A stretch of 64,000 bases of DNA, taken from positions 620,001-684,000 of the forward strand of contig NZ_JAJFES010000001.1 of the NCBI RefSeq assembly GCF_020708045.1, read 5' to 3'. The stretch comes from Massilia sp. IC2-278 (GTDB taxonomy: Bacteria; Pseudomonadota; Gammaproteobacteria; Burkholderiales; Burkholderiaceae_D). Under the pieces are notes generated by a model. The model had not been told where the DNA came from. It worked only from the letters and a program-made list of their open reading frames with translations, and ran no database searches. Positions 6,357-14,574 of this stretch are shown in pieces (the stretch's first letter is position 1; each line of letters opens with the position of its first letter). A program made the translations under genes and the position numbers.

Positions 6357-9334
6357 CGCTCCTCCCGCCACCGCTGATACGCGAACACGACCGCCTGGCG
6401 CATCAGGTCGCCGCCGGCGTCATGCGCCGCCTGGCGATCGATCCCGGCAGCGCCGATCCGCTCTGTCACGGCCTGGTGCAGGCGTTTGCGCATTACGCAG
6501 AGCTGTTGAGCGAGCGTTTGAACCGGGTGCCGGAACTGCACCAGCGCGCCTTTTTCGATGATCTCGGCCTGTCCCCGGCGCCACCGACGCCGGCGGGCGT
6601 GCCGCTGTCATTTATGCCGGTGATGAAAAGCGGGCTGATCCCGCTCGTGCCGCGCGGTACGCAGGTCGCAGCGCTGCCGGTTGCCGGCGAAACTGAGCCG
6701 GTCGTGTTCGAGACGGACGCCGACCTGCCGCTGGTCTGCGCCCGGCTGGAACGCGCCTTTGCGGTCGGTGGGCGACCGCAGCAAAAGGCGGCGGTCGACG
6801 CCCTGGCCGGCCCGGACGGCATGGTGCAGCCGCTGCTGGCCGGTGCGGTTCCTGCCGAACGCGCCCTGCACATCGCGCAGCCGGCCGTGCTGGGGGCGCC
6901 CGGGCTGTCGCGCCTGACGGTGGCGCTGGAAGTCGCCGGCGGCGGCGCGTTGCCAGCCGGCGCCCGGCCCGAATGGGGCATCGCGACCGATGGCGGCTTC
7001 GTTCCGCTCGCCGTGCAGTCGGATACCACGGACGGCCTGGCGCGCAGCGGCGTGCTGGACTTCGCCGTCCCGCCCGACTGGCCGGCGCAGCGGATCGGTG
7101 GTGTGCAGGCGCATTGGCTCACCTGCCGCCTGCGGCCGGCGAGCCTGGACCAGCCCCCCGGGGCGGGAGCGGGTTCGATCAACCCGGGTCGTGTCACCGT
7201 CCCTGACATCGCCGCCCCTGACATCGCCGGCTTTCACATCCTCGGCCTTCACATCGCCGGCCTGCGCATCAGCGGCAGCGCGCACCTGGAACCGCAAGCG
7301 CCGGAGCTTGCATTCAACGGCGCGCTGGCCCTCGATACCAGCAAGGATTTCTTCCCCCTCGGCGAACGCCCGCGCTTCGGCGAGCTTCTGTACCTGGCCG
7401 CGCGCGCATTCGGCATCCCGTCCGCGCGGGTCGTGCTGGACGTGCGGCTGACGAACCCGGCCGGAGCAACGGATGCCCCGATCCCGCCGGTCAGCCGCGA
7501 AGGGCGGCCCGTATTGCTGTGGGAAGCGCACACGCGCCGCGGCTGGATCGCGCTTGGCGCCGAGGACGGCACCCAGGCGCTGACCGGCCACGGCCAGGTG
7601 CGCCTGGTGATGCCGCAGGACGTCGCCCCCGTCCAGGTGAACGCGGTCGAGGGCGCCTGGCTTCGGGTGCGTCTGGCGTCGGGCAGCTACCTCGCCGGCC
7701 CCGCGCCAGGCGAGCCGGCAGTGTTTCCCGTACTGGCCCCGCCGGCGATCGCCAGCCTCACGGTCGCCGCGGATATCGACTACGGCCCGGCGCCGGCCGA
7801 GCGGCTGGTGCTGGAGCACAGCTTCCAGTACTGGCCCCTGGACAGCGCGGACCGACTGGCTTTCGTCCCGTTCCCGGAGCCCGAGCTGCGCGGTGCCGCC
7901 CTCTACCTCGGACTGGCCGCGCCGCCGAACGCGCTACCGGGCCGCACGATGCACCTTTACGCCAGCGTCGACGACCGCGCCGGCCGTCCTTGCGTGCGCG
8001 ACCTGACTGGGCAAGCCGTCGAGCCGCTGCGCTGGGAAGTGCGCGGCCGCGATGGCTGGCGCGGCTGCCCCGTGCACGACGGCACCCGGAGCTTGCGCCA
8101 GCCGGGCATCGTCGAGGTGACGCTGGGCGACGATGTGTCGGGCTGGACGGGTTCGACGCTCGACTCCGAGGCGCGCCTTTCCTGGTTGCGCATCGTCTGG
8201 GACGCGCCGCTGTCCGCCTTGCCGCCGCTGCGGCGCCTGGTATTGAATGCCGTTCCCGCGCACCAGGGCGTCACGCTGGAACACGAGCTCCTCGGTTCGG
8301 GCAGCGGGAGGGCTGGCCAGCGCCTGCGCACCGCCCGCGCGCCCGTGGTCGGGGAGTGCGTGCTGGAAGTCGCACTGCCTGCCGTGCCGCCCGCCGCGCC
8401 GCGGTGGGAACGATGGGCGCGTGTAGACCGCCTCGATGCATCGGCGCCCGCCGCCCGTCACTTCATGCTCGACCGGCTGAGCGGCACGGTGACGTTCGGC
8501 GACGGTGTGCACGGATGCATTCCCCCGGCCGGCGCCAACAATATCCGCATGCGCCGCTACCGGACCGGCGGCGGCCGGCGCGGCAATCGCGCTGCCGGCG
8601 CGATCACGCAGCTGCGCACCACGATCCCCTATGTGGAGTCGGTCACCAACCCGGCGCCGGCCACAGGTGGCCGCGATCCCGAGGGCGAACAGGCCCTGCA
8701 GCAGTCGGCGGCGGCGTGGCTGCGGCACCGGGACCGCGCGGTCGCCCGCGACGATTATGCCGACCTGGCGCGGCAGGCATCGCCCGACGTGGCGCGCGCC
8801 GCCTGCGTGGCCGCGGCCGATCTCGCCTCCGACGCGCCGTATGGCCAGGCGGCGCCCGGCGTGGTCAGCGTCGTGATCGTCCCGCAGGGCGGCGATGCCC
8901 GGCCGCAGCCCACGCGCGGCCTGCTGGAGCAGGTGAAGCTGTTCCTGGATGCGCGCTGCGCGCCCGGCGTGGACCTGGTCGTGCTTGGACCGCTGTACGC
9001 CGCCTTCGCGGTGGACGCCGAAATCGCCATCGGGCCCGGTGCGGCGGCCACCGAGGTAGTGGCGCGCTGCGAACGGGCACTGCATCGCTTCCTGCATCCG
9101 GTTAGCGGCGCCGCGCAGGGCGCCGGTTGGGCGTTCGGCGCGCGCCCGCATGCTTCCGATTTCCATGCGCTGCTGGCAGCCGTCGACGGCGTCGACCACG
9201 TCAGAACCCTGCGCCTGCGCGCCAGCGAAGACCGGCCCGGCCTGCTGGAAACAGGCGCCTTTCTTGCCTGCTCCGGCAGCCACCTGCTGCGGCCATGGAC
9301 GATGCCGGGCCGCGCGGAGGGAGCGGCGCCATGA
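6353..9334 (+). CDS. Large baseplate protein, Afp11-like (J/gp47 domain at C-terminus)
   Basis: The frame stays open from 5699, but ATG 6353 overlaps the gp25 stop and gives 993 residues, matching Afp11-type baseplate assembly proteins. The N-terminus (LPPPLIREHDRLAHQVAAGV) and GLSPAPPTPAGVPLSFMPV fit the family. The C-terminal 300 residues, after IPYVESVTNPAPATGG, look like a baseplate J/gp47 domain (RDDYADLARQASPDVARA). Near residues 283-305 is a degenerate 5-residue repeat (PDIA, HILG, HIAG, RISG) encoded by a 15-nt DNA repeat, probably a local expansion in a loop. It would form a baseplate wedge arm. Confidence 0.85.
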   Translation: MTLLPPPLIREHDRLAHQVAAGVMRRLAIDPGSADPLCHGLVQAFAHYAELLSERLNRVPELHQRAFFDDLGLSPAPPTPAGVPLSFMPVMKSGLIPLVPRGTQVAALPVAGETEPVVFETDADLPLVCARLERAFAVGGRPQQKAAVDALAGPDGMVQPLLAGAVPAERALHIAQPAVLGAPGLSRLTVALEVAGGGALPAGARPEWGIATDGGFVPLAVQSDTTDGLARSGVLDFAVPPDWPAQRIGGVQAHWLTCRLRPASLDQPPGAGAGSINPGRVTVPDIAAPDIAGFHILGLHIAGLRISGSAHLEPQAPELAFNGALALDTSKDFFPLGERPRFGELLYLAARAFGIPSARVVLDVRLTNPAGATDAPIPPVSREGRPVLLWEAHTRRGWIALGAEDGTQALTGHGQVRLVMPQDVAPVQVNAVEGAWLRVRLASGSYLAGPAPGEPAVFPVLAPPAIASLTVAADIDYGPAPAERLVLEHSFQYWPLDSADRLAFVPFPEPELRGAALYLGLAAPPNALPGRTMHLYASVDDRAGRPCVRDLTGQAVEPLRWEVRGRDGWRGCPVHDGTRSLRQPGIVEVTLGDDVSGWTGSTLDSEARLSWLRIVWDAPLSALPPLRRLVLNAVPAHQGVTLEHELLGSGSGRAGQRLRTARAPVVGECVLEVALPAVPPAAPRWERWARVDRLDASAPAARHFMLDRLSGTVTFGDGVHGCIPPAGANNIRMRRYRTGGGRRGNRAAGAITQLRTTIPYVESVTNPAPATGGRDPEGEQALQQSAAAWLRHRDRAVARDDYADLARQASPDVARAACVAAADLASDAPYGQAAPGVVSVVIVPQGGDARPQPTRGLLEQVKLFLDARCAPGVDLVVLGPLYAAFAVDAEIAIGPGAAATEVVARCERALHRFLHPVSGAAQGAGWAFGARPHASDFHALLAAVDGVDHVRTLRLRASEDRPGLLETGAFLACSGSHLLRPWTMPGRAEGAAP

Positions 9335-10449
9335 CGGTCCAGCCTCCCCGCATTGACGATCGCAGCGACGACCGCAGCTTCGACGACCTGGTGCGCGAAG
9401 CGCTCGCGCGGCTGCCCGCGAGCGCGCCGGAATGGACCAACCACAACGCCTCCGACCCGGGCGTTACGCTCGTCGAGCTGTTTGCCTACTTCACCGAGAT
9501 CCTGCTGTACCGCATGGGCCGCGTCCCGGCTGCGAGCAAGCTGCAGTTCCTGCGCCTGCTGCAAGGACAACCAGCGCTGCAGCTGGCTGCGGCCGGCGCG
9601 CGGTGGGACACGAATGCGGCGTCGGACGACCTGTCGCGCGCCATCGGCGACACCGTGCGCGAACTGGCGCAGGCCGAATGTGCCGTTACCGCAGCCGATG
9701 TCGAGCGGCTGGCGCAGCGGGCGGCCAGCGCCCACCTGGGTCCCGGCGTGCCGGTGCGCACGCTGTGCATCCCCGGCGTGCACCTGGACGGCGCGCGCCC
9801 GGGGGCGTCCTGCCGGGCCGGCAAGGCCCACGTCAGCGTGGTGGTCCTGCCTGCGCAGGCGCTGGACGGCGACGCGCTCGCGGCACTGTGCGCCGCGGTG
9901 CGCCGCGAGCTCCAGCCGCGCTGCCTCCTCACCACGCGCCTGCACGTGAGCGGGCCGATGTACCTGCGGGCGGGCGTCTCCGTCGCCGTCGTTCCCAACC
10001 CAGGGCAGGGTGGAGAAGCGCTGCTGCGCGAGGTGGCCATGGCACTGGCGCGCAGGTTCGGCGCCGGCAACCTTGAAGACGGCGCGCCGCTGCCGGGTCG
10101 GCCGCTCTACCTGTCCGAGATCATCGCGACGGTCGAACAGCTGGAGGGCGTGGACTACGTGGCGCAGGCGAGCATCCTGCAGCTGGGCACCGGCCACGCA
10201 CCGCTGGCCAGCCTGCGCAGCAGCGTGGGCATCCAGCTCGGGCTGCGTTCCAGCCTTGGGCGCGACAGCCGGCTGGGCGGGCCCGCGCACGCAGATGGGC
10301 GCCTGCTGCGTTCCGACTCCGGCCGGCTGGTCGGTATCCGGCTGCAGCCGTGGGAATTGCTCGACCTCGTGGTCCTGGAAAATACACTGGCCGGGGCCGG
10401 GCGCGAGGCGCGCTTGCGCGATCCGCTCGACGGGAGGCACGATGGATAG
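9331..10449 (+). CDS. Second baseplate J-like protein
   Basis: ATG 9331 overlaps the previous stop (ATGA) and follows GGAGGGA, giving 372 residues. The N-terminal segment (NHNASDPGVTLVELFAYFTE) is the classic baseplate J-type motif for a second wedge protein in eCIS loci. The C-terminal half has LYLSEIIATVEQLEGVDYVA and a final hydrophobic helix (WELLDLVVLEN). It would pair with the large Afp11-like protein in the wedge. The last 8 nt overlap the following gene. Confidence 0.85.
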   Translation: MTVQPPRIDDRSDDRSFDDLVREALARLPASAPEWTNHNASDPGVTLVELFAYFTEILLYRMGRVPAASKLQFLRLLQGQPALQLAAAGARWDTNAASDDLSRAIGDTVRELAQAECAVTAADVERLAQRAASAHLGPGVPVRTLCIPGVHLDGARPGASCRAGKAHVSVVVLPAQALDGDALAALCAAVRRELQPRCLLTTRLHVSGPMYLRAGVSVAVVPNPGQGGEALLREVAMALARRFGAGNLEDGAPLPGRPLYLSEIIATVEQLEGVDYVAQASILQLGTGHAPLASLRSSVGIQLGLRSSLGRDSRLGGPAHADGRLLRSDSGRLVGIRLQPWELLDLVVLENTLAGAGREARLRDPLDGRHDG

Positions 10450-11092
10450 CCCGCCGGCCCGCCTGCTCGGCCACCTGCCCGCCGTGTTCCGCGCCGCCGA
10501 CACGTCCGGCGACCTGCGCCGCTTGCTGGCGGCATTCGAGGCCGTCCTGTTTGGCGAGGGCGACCCGGAGCGGCCCGGCATCGAAGAGCAGGTCGACGCC
10601 ATCCCCCGGTATTTCGCGCCGTTGCCTGGTCCCGGCCCCGACGAGCCGGCGTGTCCGGACCGCTTCCTGCCCTGGCTGGCGCATTGGCTCGCCTTTGCGC
10701 CGCATGCGCTGTTTTCGCCGCCGGAATTGCGCCGGATCGTCGCCGGTATCGTGCCGCTCTACGGCTGGCGCGGCACGCGCGTCTACCTGGAACGGCTCCT
10801 TGCGCTCTGCTTCGAGGACATCGACGCGGTCGCGATCGACGAGTCGCCCGGTGCCGGCCTGCGCCTGGGGCAGGCAAGGATCGGCATGGACAGTCTGCTC
10901 GGCACCGATGCGCCCTTCCGTTTCCGAGTCGTGCTCGGCTTGCGCGGCGATGCGCCGGCCGGGGCGGCATTCGAAGCGCGGGTCCGCGCCATCATCGATT
11001 TCGCCAGGCCTGCCCACACCGCCTATGAACTGGCATGGCGCTCACCGAGGCGCGCGTGGCGCGGCGACGACGATGCGCAATGGCAGGGCTGA
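10442..11092 (+). CDS. Phage tail protein I-like baseplate protein (Afp12-like)
   Basis: Translation from ATG 10442, after GGGAGG, gives 216 residues. The sequence holds the gpI-type pattern: LLGHLPAVFRA at the start, FLPWLAHWLAF, then IVPLYGWRGTRVYLERLLAL. These proteins connect baseplate wedges to fibres in P2-like and Afp-like tails. No fibre gene follows directly, which is unusual for a system that targets external cells. Confidence 0.8.
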   Translation: MDSPPARLLGHLPAVFRAADTSGDLRRLLAAFEAVLFGEGDPERPGIEEQVDAIPRYFAPLPGPGPDEPACPDRFLPWLAHWLAFAPHALFSPPELRRIVAGIVPLYGWRGTRVYLERLLALCFEDIDAVAIDESPGAGLRLGQARIGMDSLLGTDAPFRFRVVLGLRGDAPAGAAFEARVRAIIDFARPAHTAYELAWRSPRRAWRGDDDAQWQG

Positions 11093-11122
11093 GCGGGCCT
11101 GAGCGCAACCAGGGGAGTGACG

Positions 11123-12061
11123 ATGGAAACGAGACAGCTCTTGGGCACCAGGCCCCATTATTACCGGGGCCAGCTGCTGCTGGAAGACGACTTCATCGGC
11201 GAGCAGCACTTCCATGCGCAGGCGCGCCGCAGCCACACCCTGAATCTGCATGGCTGGGGCGTGGCATGGGGCCTGGAGGTGACGGCGGCCGGGGAGACGG
11301 CGGTCAGCGTGGGGCCCGGCTTCGCGGTCGATGGCGCCGGGCACGAGATCGCGCTGCGCGAAGCGGCCACCGTCGACCTGGCGCGGGCCCAGGGCGGCGA
11401 GGGCCTGTTCCTGGCGCTGTCCTACGAGGACGAGCCAGACACGCCTGACAACGAAGAAACGCGCAGCCGGCAATGCCACGCCGTGCTGCGCGCTGCCACC
11501 AGCCTGGCCGACGACGCTGTGCTGCTTGCCACGCTGACCCTGGACGCGCGCGGCAGGCTGGGGCCGGATGCGATCGACGGCGGCAGCCGGCGCCGCTTGC
11601 CCGGCACGGTGCGCCGTGGCTGGGTGCGCACGCCGTTCCGGCCCCTGCCGCTGCTGCCGGACAAGGAAAAGCCGAAGCTCCAGCCACCGCCGGCCTTCCT
11701 GGTCGGCGCCACGCGTGCGCAGGCCGAGGAAGGCGGGGCCGGCGGCACCATGGCGATCATGCTGCCGCCCGAGGTGAACCGGGTCCACCGCCTGCGCATC
11801 GCCGGCGAGGACAATGCGAAGGGCCTGCGCATCCAGTTCTGGATCGCCGGCTGGAACGCGGCCGAGCGCAAGCATGCGAAGCGCGCGGCGCTGACCGAGC
11901 GTATCGAGCCGGAGGCCGCGTTCGACCAGACCTTCGAGATTGCCGCGCCCGGCGGCGACATCGATCCCGAACTCGGTACGATGTCGATCGAAATCCACAG
12001 CGAGGGGCGCTGCTTTATCTCGCTGATCGCGGTCGAGGTGTCCTTTCCCGGATACCCGTAG
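11123..12061 (+). CDS. Conserved eCIS-associated protein of unknown function
   Basis: ATG 11123 follows AGGGGAG; product 312 residues. The N-terminal third has a strongly patterned segment (YYRGQLLLEDDFIGEQHFH, then HTLNLHGWGVAWGLEV and VGPGFAVDGAGHEI) that I recall from uncharacterised proteins at the ends of contractile injection loci. The C-terminal third is beta-rich with no transmembrane helix, signal peptide or enzyme motif. It ends the co-directional run of overlapping genes, so it is probably the last gene of the operon. It might be an external baseplate or fibre-substitute protein; this is a guess from position. Confidence 0.7.
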   Translation: METRQLLGTRPHYYRGQLLLEDDFIGEQHFHAQARRSHTLNLHGWGVAWGLEVTAAGETAVSVGPGFAVDGAGHEIALREAATVDLARAQGGEGLFLALSYEDEPDTPDNEETRSRQCHAVLRAATSLADDAVLLATLTLDARGRLGPDAIDGGSRRRLPGTVRRGWVRTPFRPLPLLPDKEKPKLQPPPAFLVGATRAQAEEGGAGGTMAIMLPPEVNRVHRLRIAGEDNAKGLRIQFWIAGWNAAERKHAKRAALTERIEPEAAFDQTFEIAAPGGDIDPELGTMSIEIHSEGRCFISLIAVEVSFPGYP

Positions 12062-12138
12062 CGGTTACGGAGCGCCGGATTCGTCCGCTCCCATGCCCGA
12101 TATCGCCCCATGAGGTAACATCCTGTCTGACCGTCCGA

Positions 12139-12158
12139 CCGGCGCATGTGTTCGCCGG
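12139..12158 (+). other. GC hairpin after the eCIS operon
   Basis: CCGGCG and CGCCGG form a 6-bp stem with an 8-nt loop, 78 nt after the last eCIS gene and 64 nt before maeB. No T-run follows, so it is at best a weak or factor-dependent terminator. I see no clear promoter for maeB in the remaining gap. Confidence 0.3.
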
Positions 12159-12221
12159 TGCTGGCGTGGCGCCCAGCAGGTAGATTCGAAATCGGAATGC
12201 CACATCATTTTAGGAAGAACC

Positions 12222-14441
12222 ATGAGCAGTAACAGCAATTTCAGCGACTCCGACGATTCCCAATTGCGCGCCGACGCGCTCGAATACCACCGCTCGCCGG
12301 TGCGGGGCAAGATCGAGGTGGTCGCCACCAAACCCCTGTCCAATCAGCGCGACCTGTCCCTGGCGTATTCGCCGGGCGTGGCCTACGCCTGCGAGGAAAT
12401 CGCCGCCGACCCGGCCATGGCCGCCGAATACACCTCGCGCGGCAACCTGGTGGCCGTGATCAGCAACGGCACCGCCGTGCTCGGCCTGGGCAACATCGGC
12501 CCGCTGGCCTCGAAGCCGGTGATGGAAGGCAAGGGCTGCCTGTTCAAGAAATTTGCCGGCGTCGACGTGTTCGACCTGGAACTGGCTGAAAACGACCCCG
12601 ATAAACTGGTCGACGCCATCGCCATGCTCGAGCCGACCGTGGGCGGCATCAACCTCGAGGACATCAAGGCGCCCGAGTGCTTCTACATCGAGAAGAAGCT
12701 GCGCGAGCGCATGAACATCCCGGTCTTCCACGACGACCAGCACGGCACCGCGATCATCTCCAGCGCGGCCCTGCTGAACGCCCTGAAGGTGGTCGGCAAG
12801 GACATCGGCGCGATCAAGCTGGCCGCCTCCGGCGCCGGCGCCGCGGCCATCGCCTGCCTCGACATGATGGTGAGCCTGGGCGTCAAGCAGGAAAATATCT
12901 GGGTCACCGATTCGAAGGGCGTGATCTGGCAGGGCCGCGAAGCCAACATGGAAGCCAACAAGGCGCGCTACGCCCAGGCGACCGATGCCCGTACCCTGGC
13001 CGACATCGTCGACGGGGCCGACGTCTTCCTCGGCTGCTCGACCGCCGGCGTGCTCACCGCCGAGATGGTCAAGACCATGGCCGCGCAGCCGGTGATCCTG
13101 GCGCTGGCCAACCCGGAACCGGAAATCCGTCCGGAAGTGGCGAAAGCCGCGCGCCCCGACTGCATCGTCGCCACCGGCCGTTCGGACTACCCGAACCAGG
13201 TGAACAACGTGCTGTGCTTCCCCTACATCTTCCGCGGCGCCCTCGATTGCGGCGCAACCCGCATCACCGACGAGATGAAGCTGGCCTGCGTCGGGGCCAT
13301 CGCCCGACTGGCCGAGGCCGAAGCCAACGACACCGTGGCCGAAGCCTATGCCGGCCAGGACCTGACGTTCGGCCCCGACTACATCATCCCGAAGCCTTTC
13401 GACCCGCGCCTGATGGCCGCCATCGCCCCGGCCGTGGCGCAAGCCGCCGCCGACTCCGGCGTGGCCGCGCGCCCGATCGACGACATGGACGCCTACCGCG
13501 AGCGCCTCGGCCAGATGATCTACCACACGGGCTTTTTCATGAAGCCGGTGTTCGCCAAGGCCAAGGCCGTCGAGCGCCGCGTCGCCTATGCCGAGGGTAC
13601 TGATGGCCGCGTGCTGCGCGCGGTGCAGACCGTGGTCGACGAAGGCCTGGGTAAACCCGTGCTGATCGGCGCCGCGGCCGAGGTCGAGGCGGCCATCAAG
13701 GCGGCCGGCCTGCGCCTGCAGCGCGGCGTCGACTACGAGCTGGCCGAACCCGACGGCAGCGGCGACGCCACCCTGCAGGGCACGCGCCTGCTGCAGTCGG
13801 GCGCGGTCGACGCGCTGATCTGCGGCATGCAGGGCAGCTACGACAGCCACCTGGCCCACGTGCGCAGCGAGATCGGCACCGCACCCGGCGCCGGCGCGCT
13901 GGCGGCGATGAACGCCCTGGTGCTCGACAAGATGACCCTGTTCATCACCGACACCTACGTCAACGACAATCCGAGCGCCCAGGAACTGGCCGACATCACG
14001 CGCCTGGCCGCGACCGAACTGCGCCACTTCGGCCTGGAGCCGAAGGCGGCCCTGCTGTCGCACTCGATCTTCGGCTCGTCCGAGCGCCCGTCGGCGCGCA
14101 AGATGCGCGAAGCGCGCGACCTGCTGGCGCAGTCGGCGCCGGAACTGGCCCTGATCGGCGAAGTGCACGGCGACGCCGCGCTGTCGGAAGAGATCCGGCG
14201 CCTGTACCAGCCGGCCGGGGATGCGGCCGGTGGCTTCGCGGGCAGCGCCAACCTGCTGGTGATGCCGTCGCTCGATGCCGCCAACATCCTGTTCAACGTG
14301 CTGAAGGTCGCGGCCGGCAAGGGCGTGACCGTCGGCCCGATCCTGCTGGGTGCGGCCAAGGCCGTGCACATCCTCAGCCCGAGCGCGACCGTGCGCCGTA
14401 TCGTCAACATGACGGCGCTGGCGGTGGCTGGCGTGCACTGA
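12222..14441 (+). CDS. maeB: NADP-dependent malic enzyme with phosphotransacetylase-like domain
   Basis: The 739-residue protein oxidatively decarboxylates malate to pyruvate, making NADPH. The malic domain has the typical start [16 protein letters not shown], the catalytic segments SPGVAYAC and [11 protein letters not shown], and the nucleotide site [14 protein letters not shown]. After about residue 430 a phosphate acetyl/butyryl transferase-like domain follows ([17 protein letters not shown] region and [20 protein letters not shown]). This two-domain form is the MaeB type that responds to acetyl-CoA. The start follows AGGAAG. The gene stands alone between the eCIS operon and a bidirectional terminator. 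Confidence 0.95.
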   Translation: MSSNSNFSDSDDSQLRADALEYHRSPVRGKIEVVATKPLSNQRDLSLAYSPGVAYACEEIAADPAMAAEYTSRGNLVAVISNGTAVLGLGNIGPLASKPVMEGKGCLFKKFAGVDVFDLELAENDPDKLVDAIAMLEPTVGGINLEDIKAPECFYIEKKLRERMNIPVFHDDQHGTAIISSAALLNALKVVGKDIGAIKLAASGAGAAAIACLDMMVSLGVKQENIWVTDSKGVIWQGREANMEANKARYAQATDARTLADIVDGADVFLGCSTAGVLTAEMVKTMAAQPVILALANPEPEIRPEVAKAARPDCIVATGRSDYPNQVNNVLCFPYIFRGALDCGATRITDEMKLACVGAIARLAEAEANDTVAEAYAGQDLTFGPDYIIPKPFDPRLMAAIAPAVAQAAADSGVAARPIDDMDAYRERLGQMIYHTGFFMKPVFAKAKAVERRVAYAEGTDGRVLRAVQTVVDEGLGKPVLIGAAAEVEAAIKAAGLRLQRGVDYELAEPDGSGDATLQGTRLLQSGAVDALICGMQGSYDSHLAHVRSEIGTAPGAGALAAMNALVLDKMTLFITDTYVNDNPSAQELADITRLAATELRHFGLEPKAALLSHSIFGSSERPSARKMREARDLLAQSAPELALIGEVHGDAALSEEIRRLYQPAGDAAGGFAGSANLLVMPSLDAANILFNVLKVAAGKGVTVGPILLGAAKAVHILSPSATVRRIVNMTALAVAGVH

Positions 14442-14460
14442 CGGTGGATAAGCAGACCGG

Positions 14461-14488
14461 ACGCAGGCCGGCACGTTCCGGCCTGCGT
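14461..14488 (+). other. Perfect 11-bp inverted repeat downstream of maeB
   Basis: ACGCAGGCCGG and CCGGCCTGCGT pair perfectly around a 6-nt loop (CACGTT), just upstream of a second hairpin with T-runs. It may stabilise the 3' end of the maeB mRNA or help the adjacent terminator. Confidence 0.6.
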
Positions 14489-14495
14489 CTACAAT

Positions 14496-14532
14496 AAAAA
14501 AGCCGGGGCGCATCGCCACCGGCTTTTTTTTT
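14496..14532. terminator. Bidirectional intrinsic terminator
   Basis: GCCGG...CCGGC with an inner GGCG/CGCC extension forms the stem. Six A residues precede it and nine T residues follow, so it can stop transcription from both the plus strand (maeB) and the minus strand (helicase gene). It separates two convergent genes. Confidence 0.9.
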
Positions 14533-14574
14533 CGCAGCGTCCCGTCCGGCGCCGCTGTCCCAAGCGTCAGGGCG

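Noticed and set aside
2..12061. Interpretation as a complete prophage
   Set aside because: No integrase, terminase, portal, capsid, holin or lysis gene is visible; the LysM, split spike and Afp11-type genes fit an injection system.
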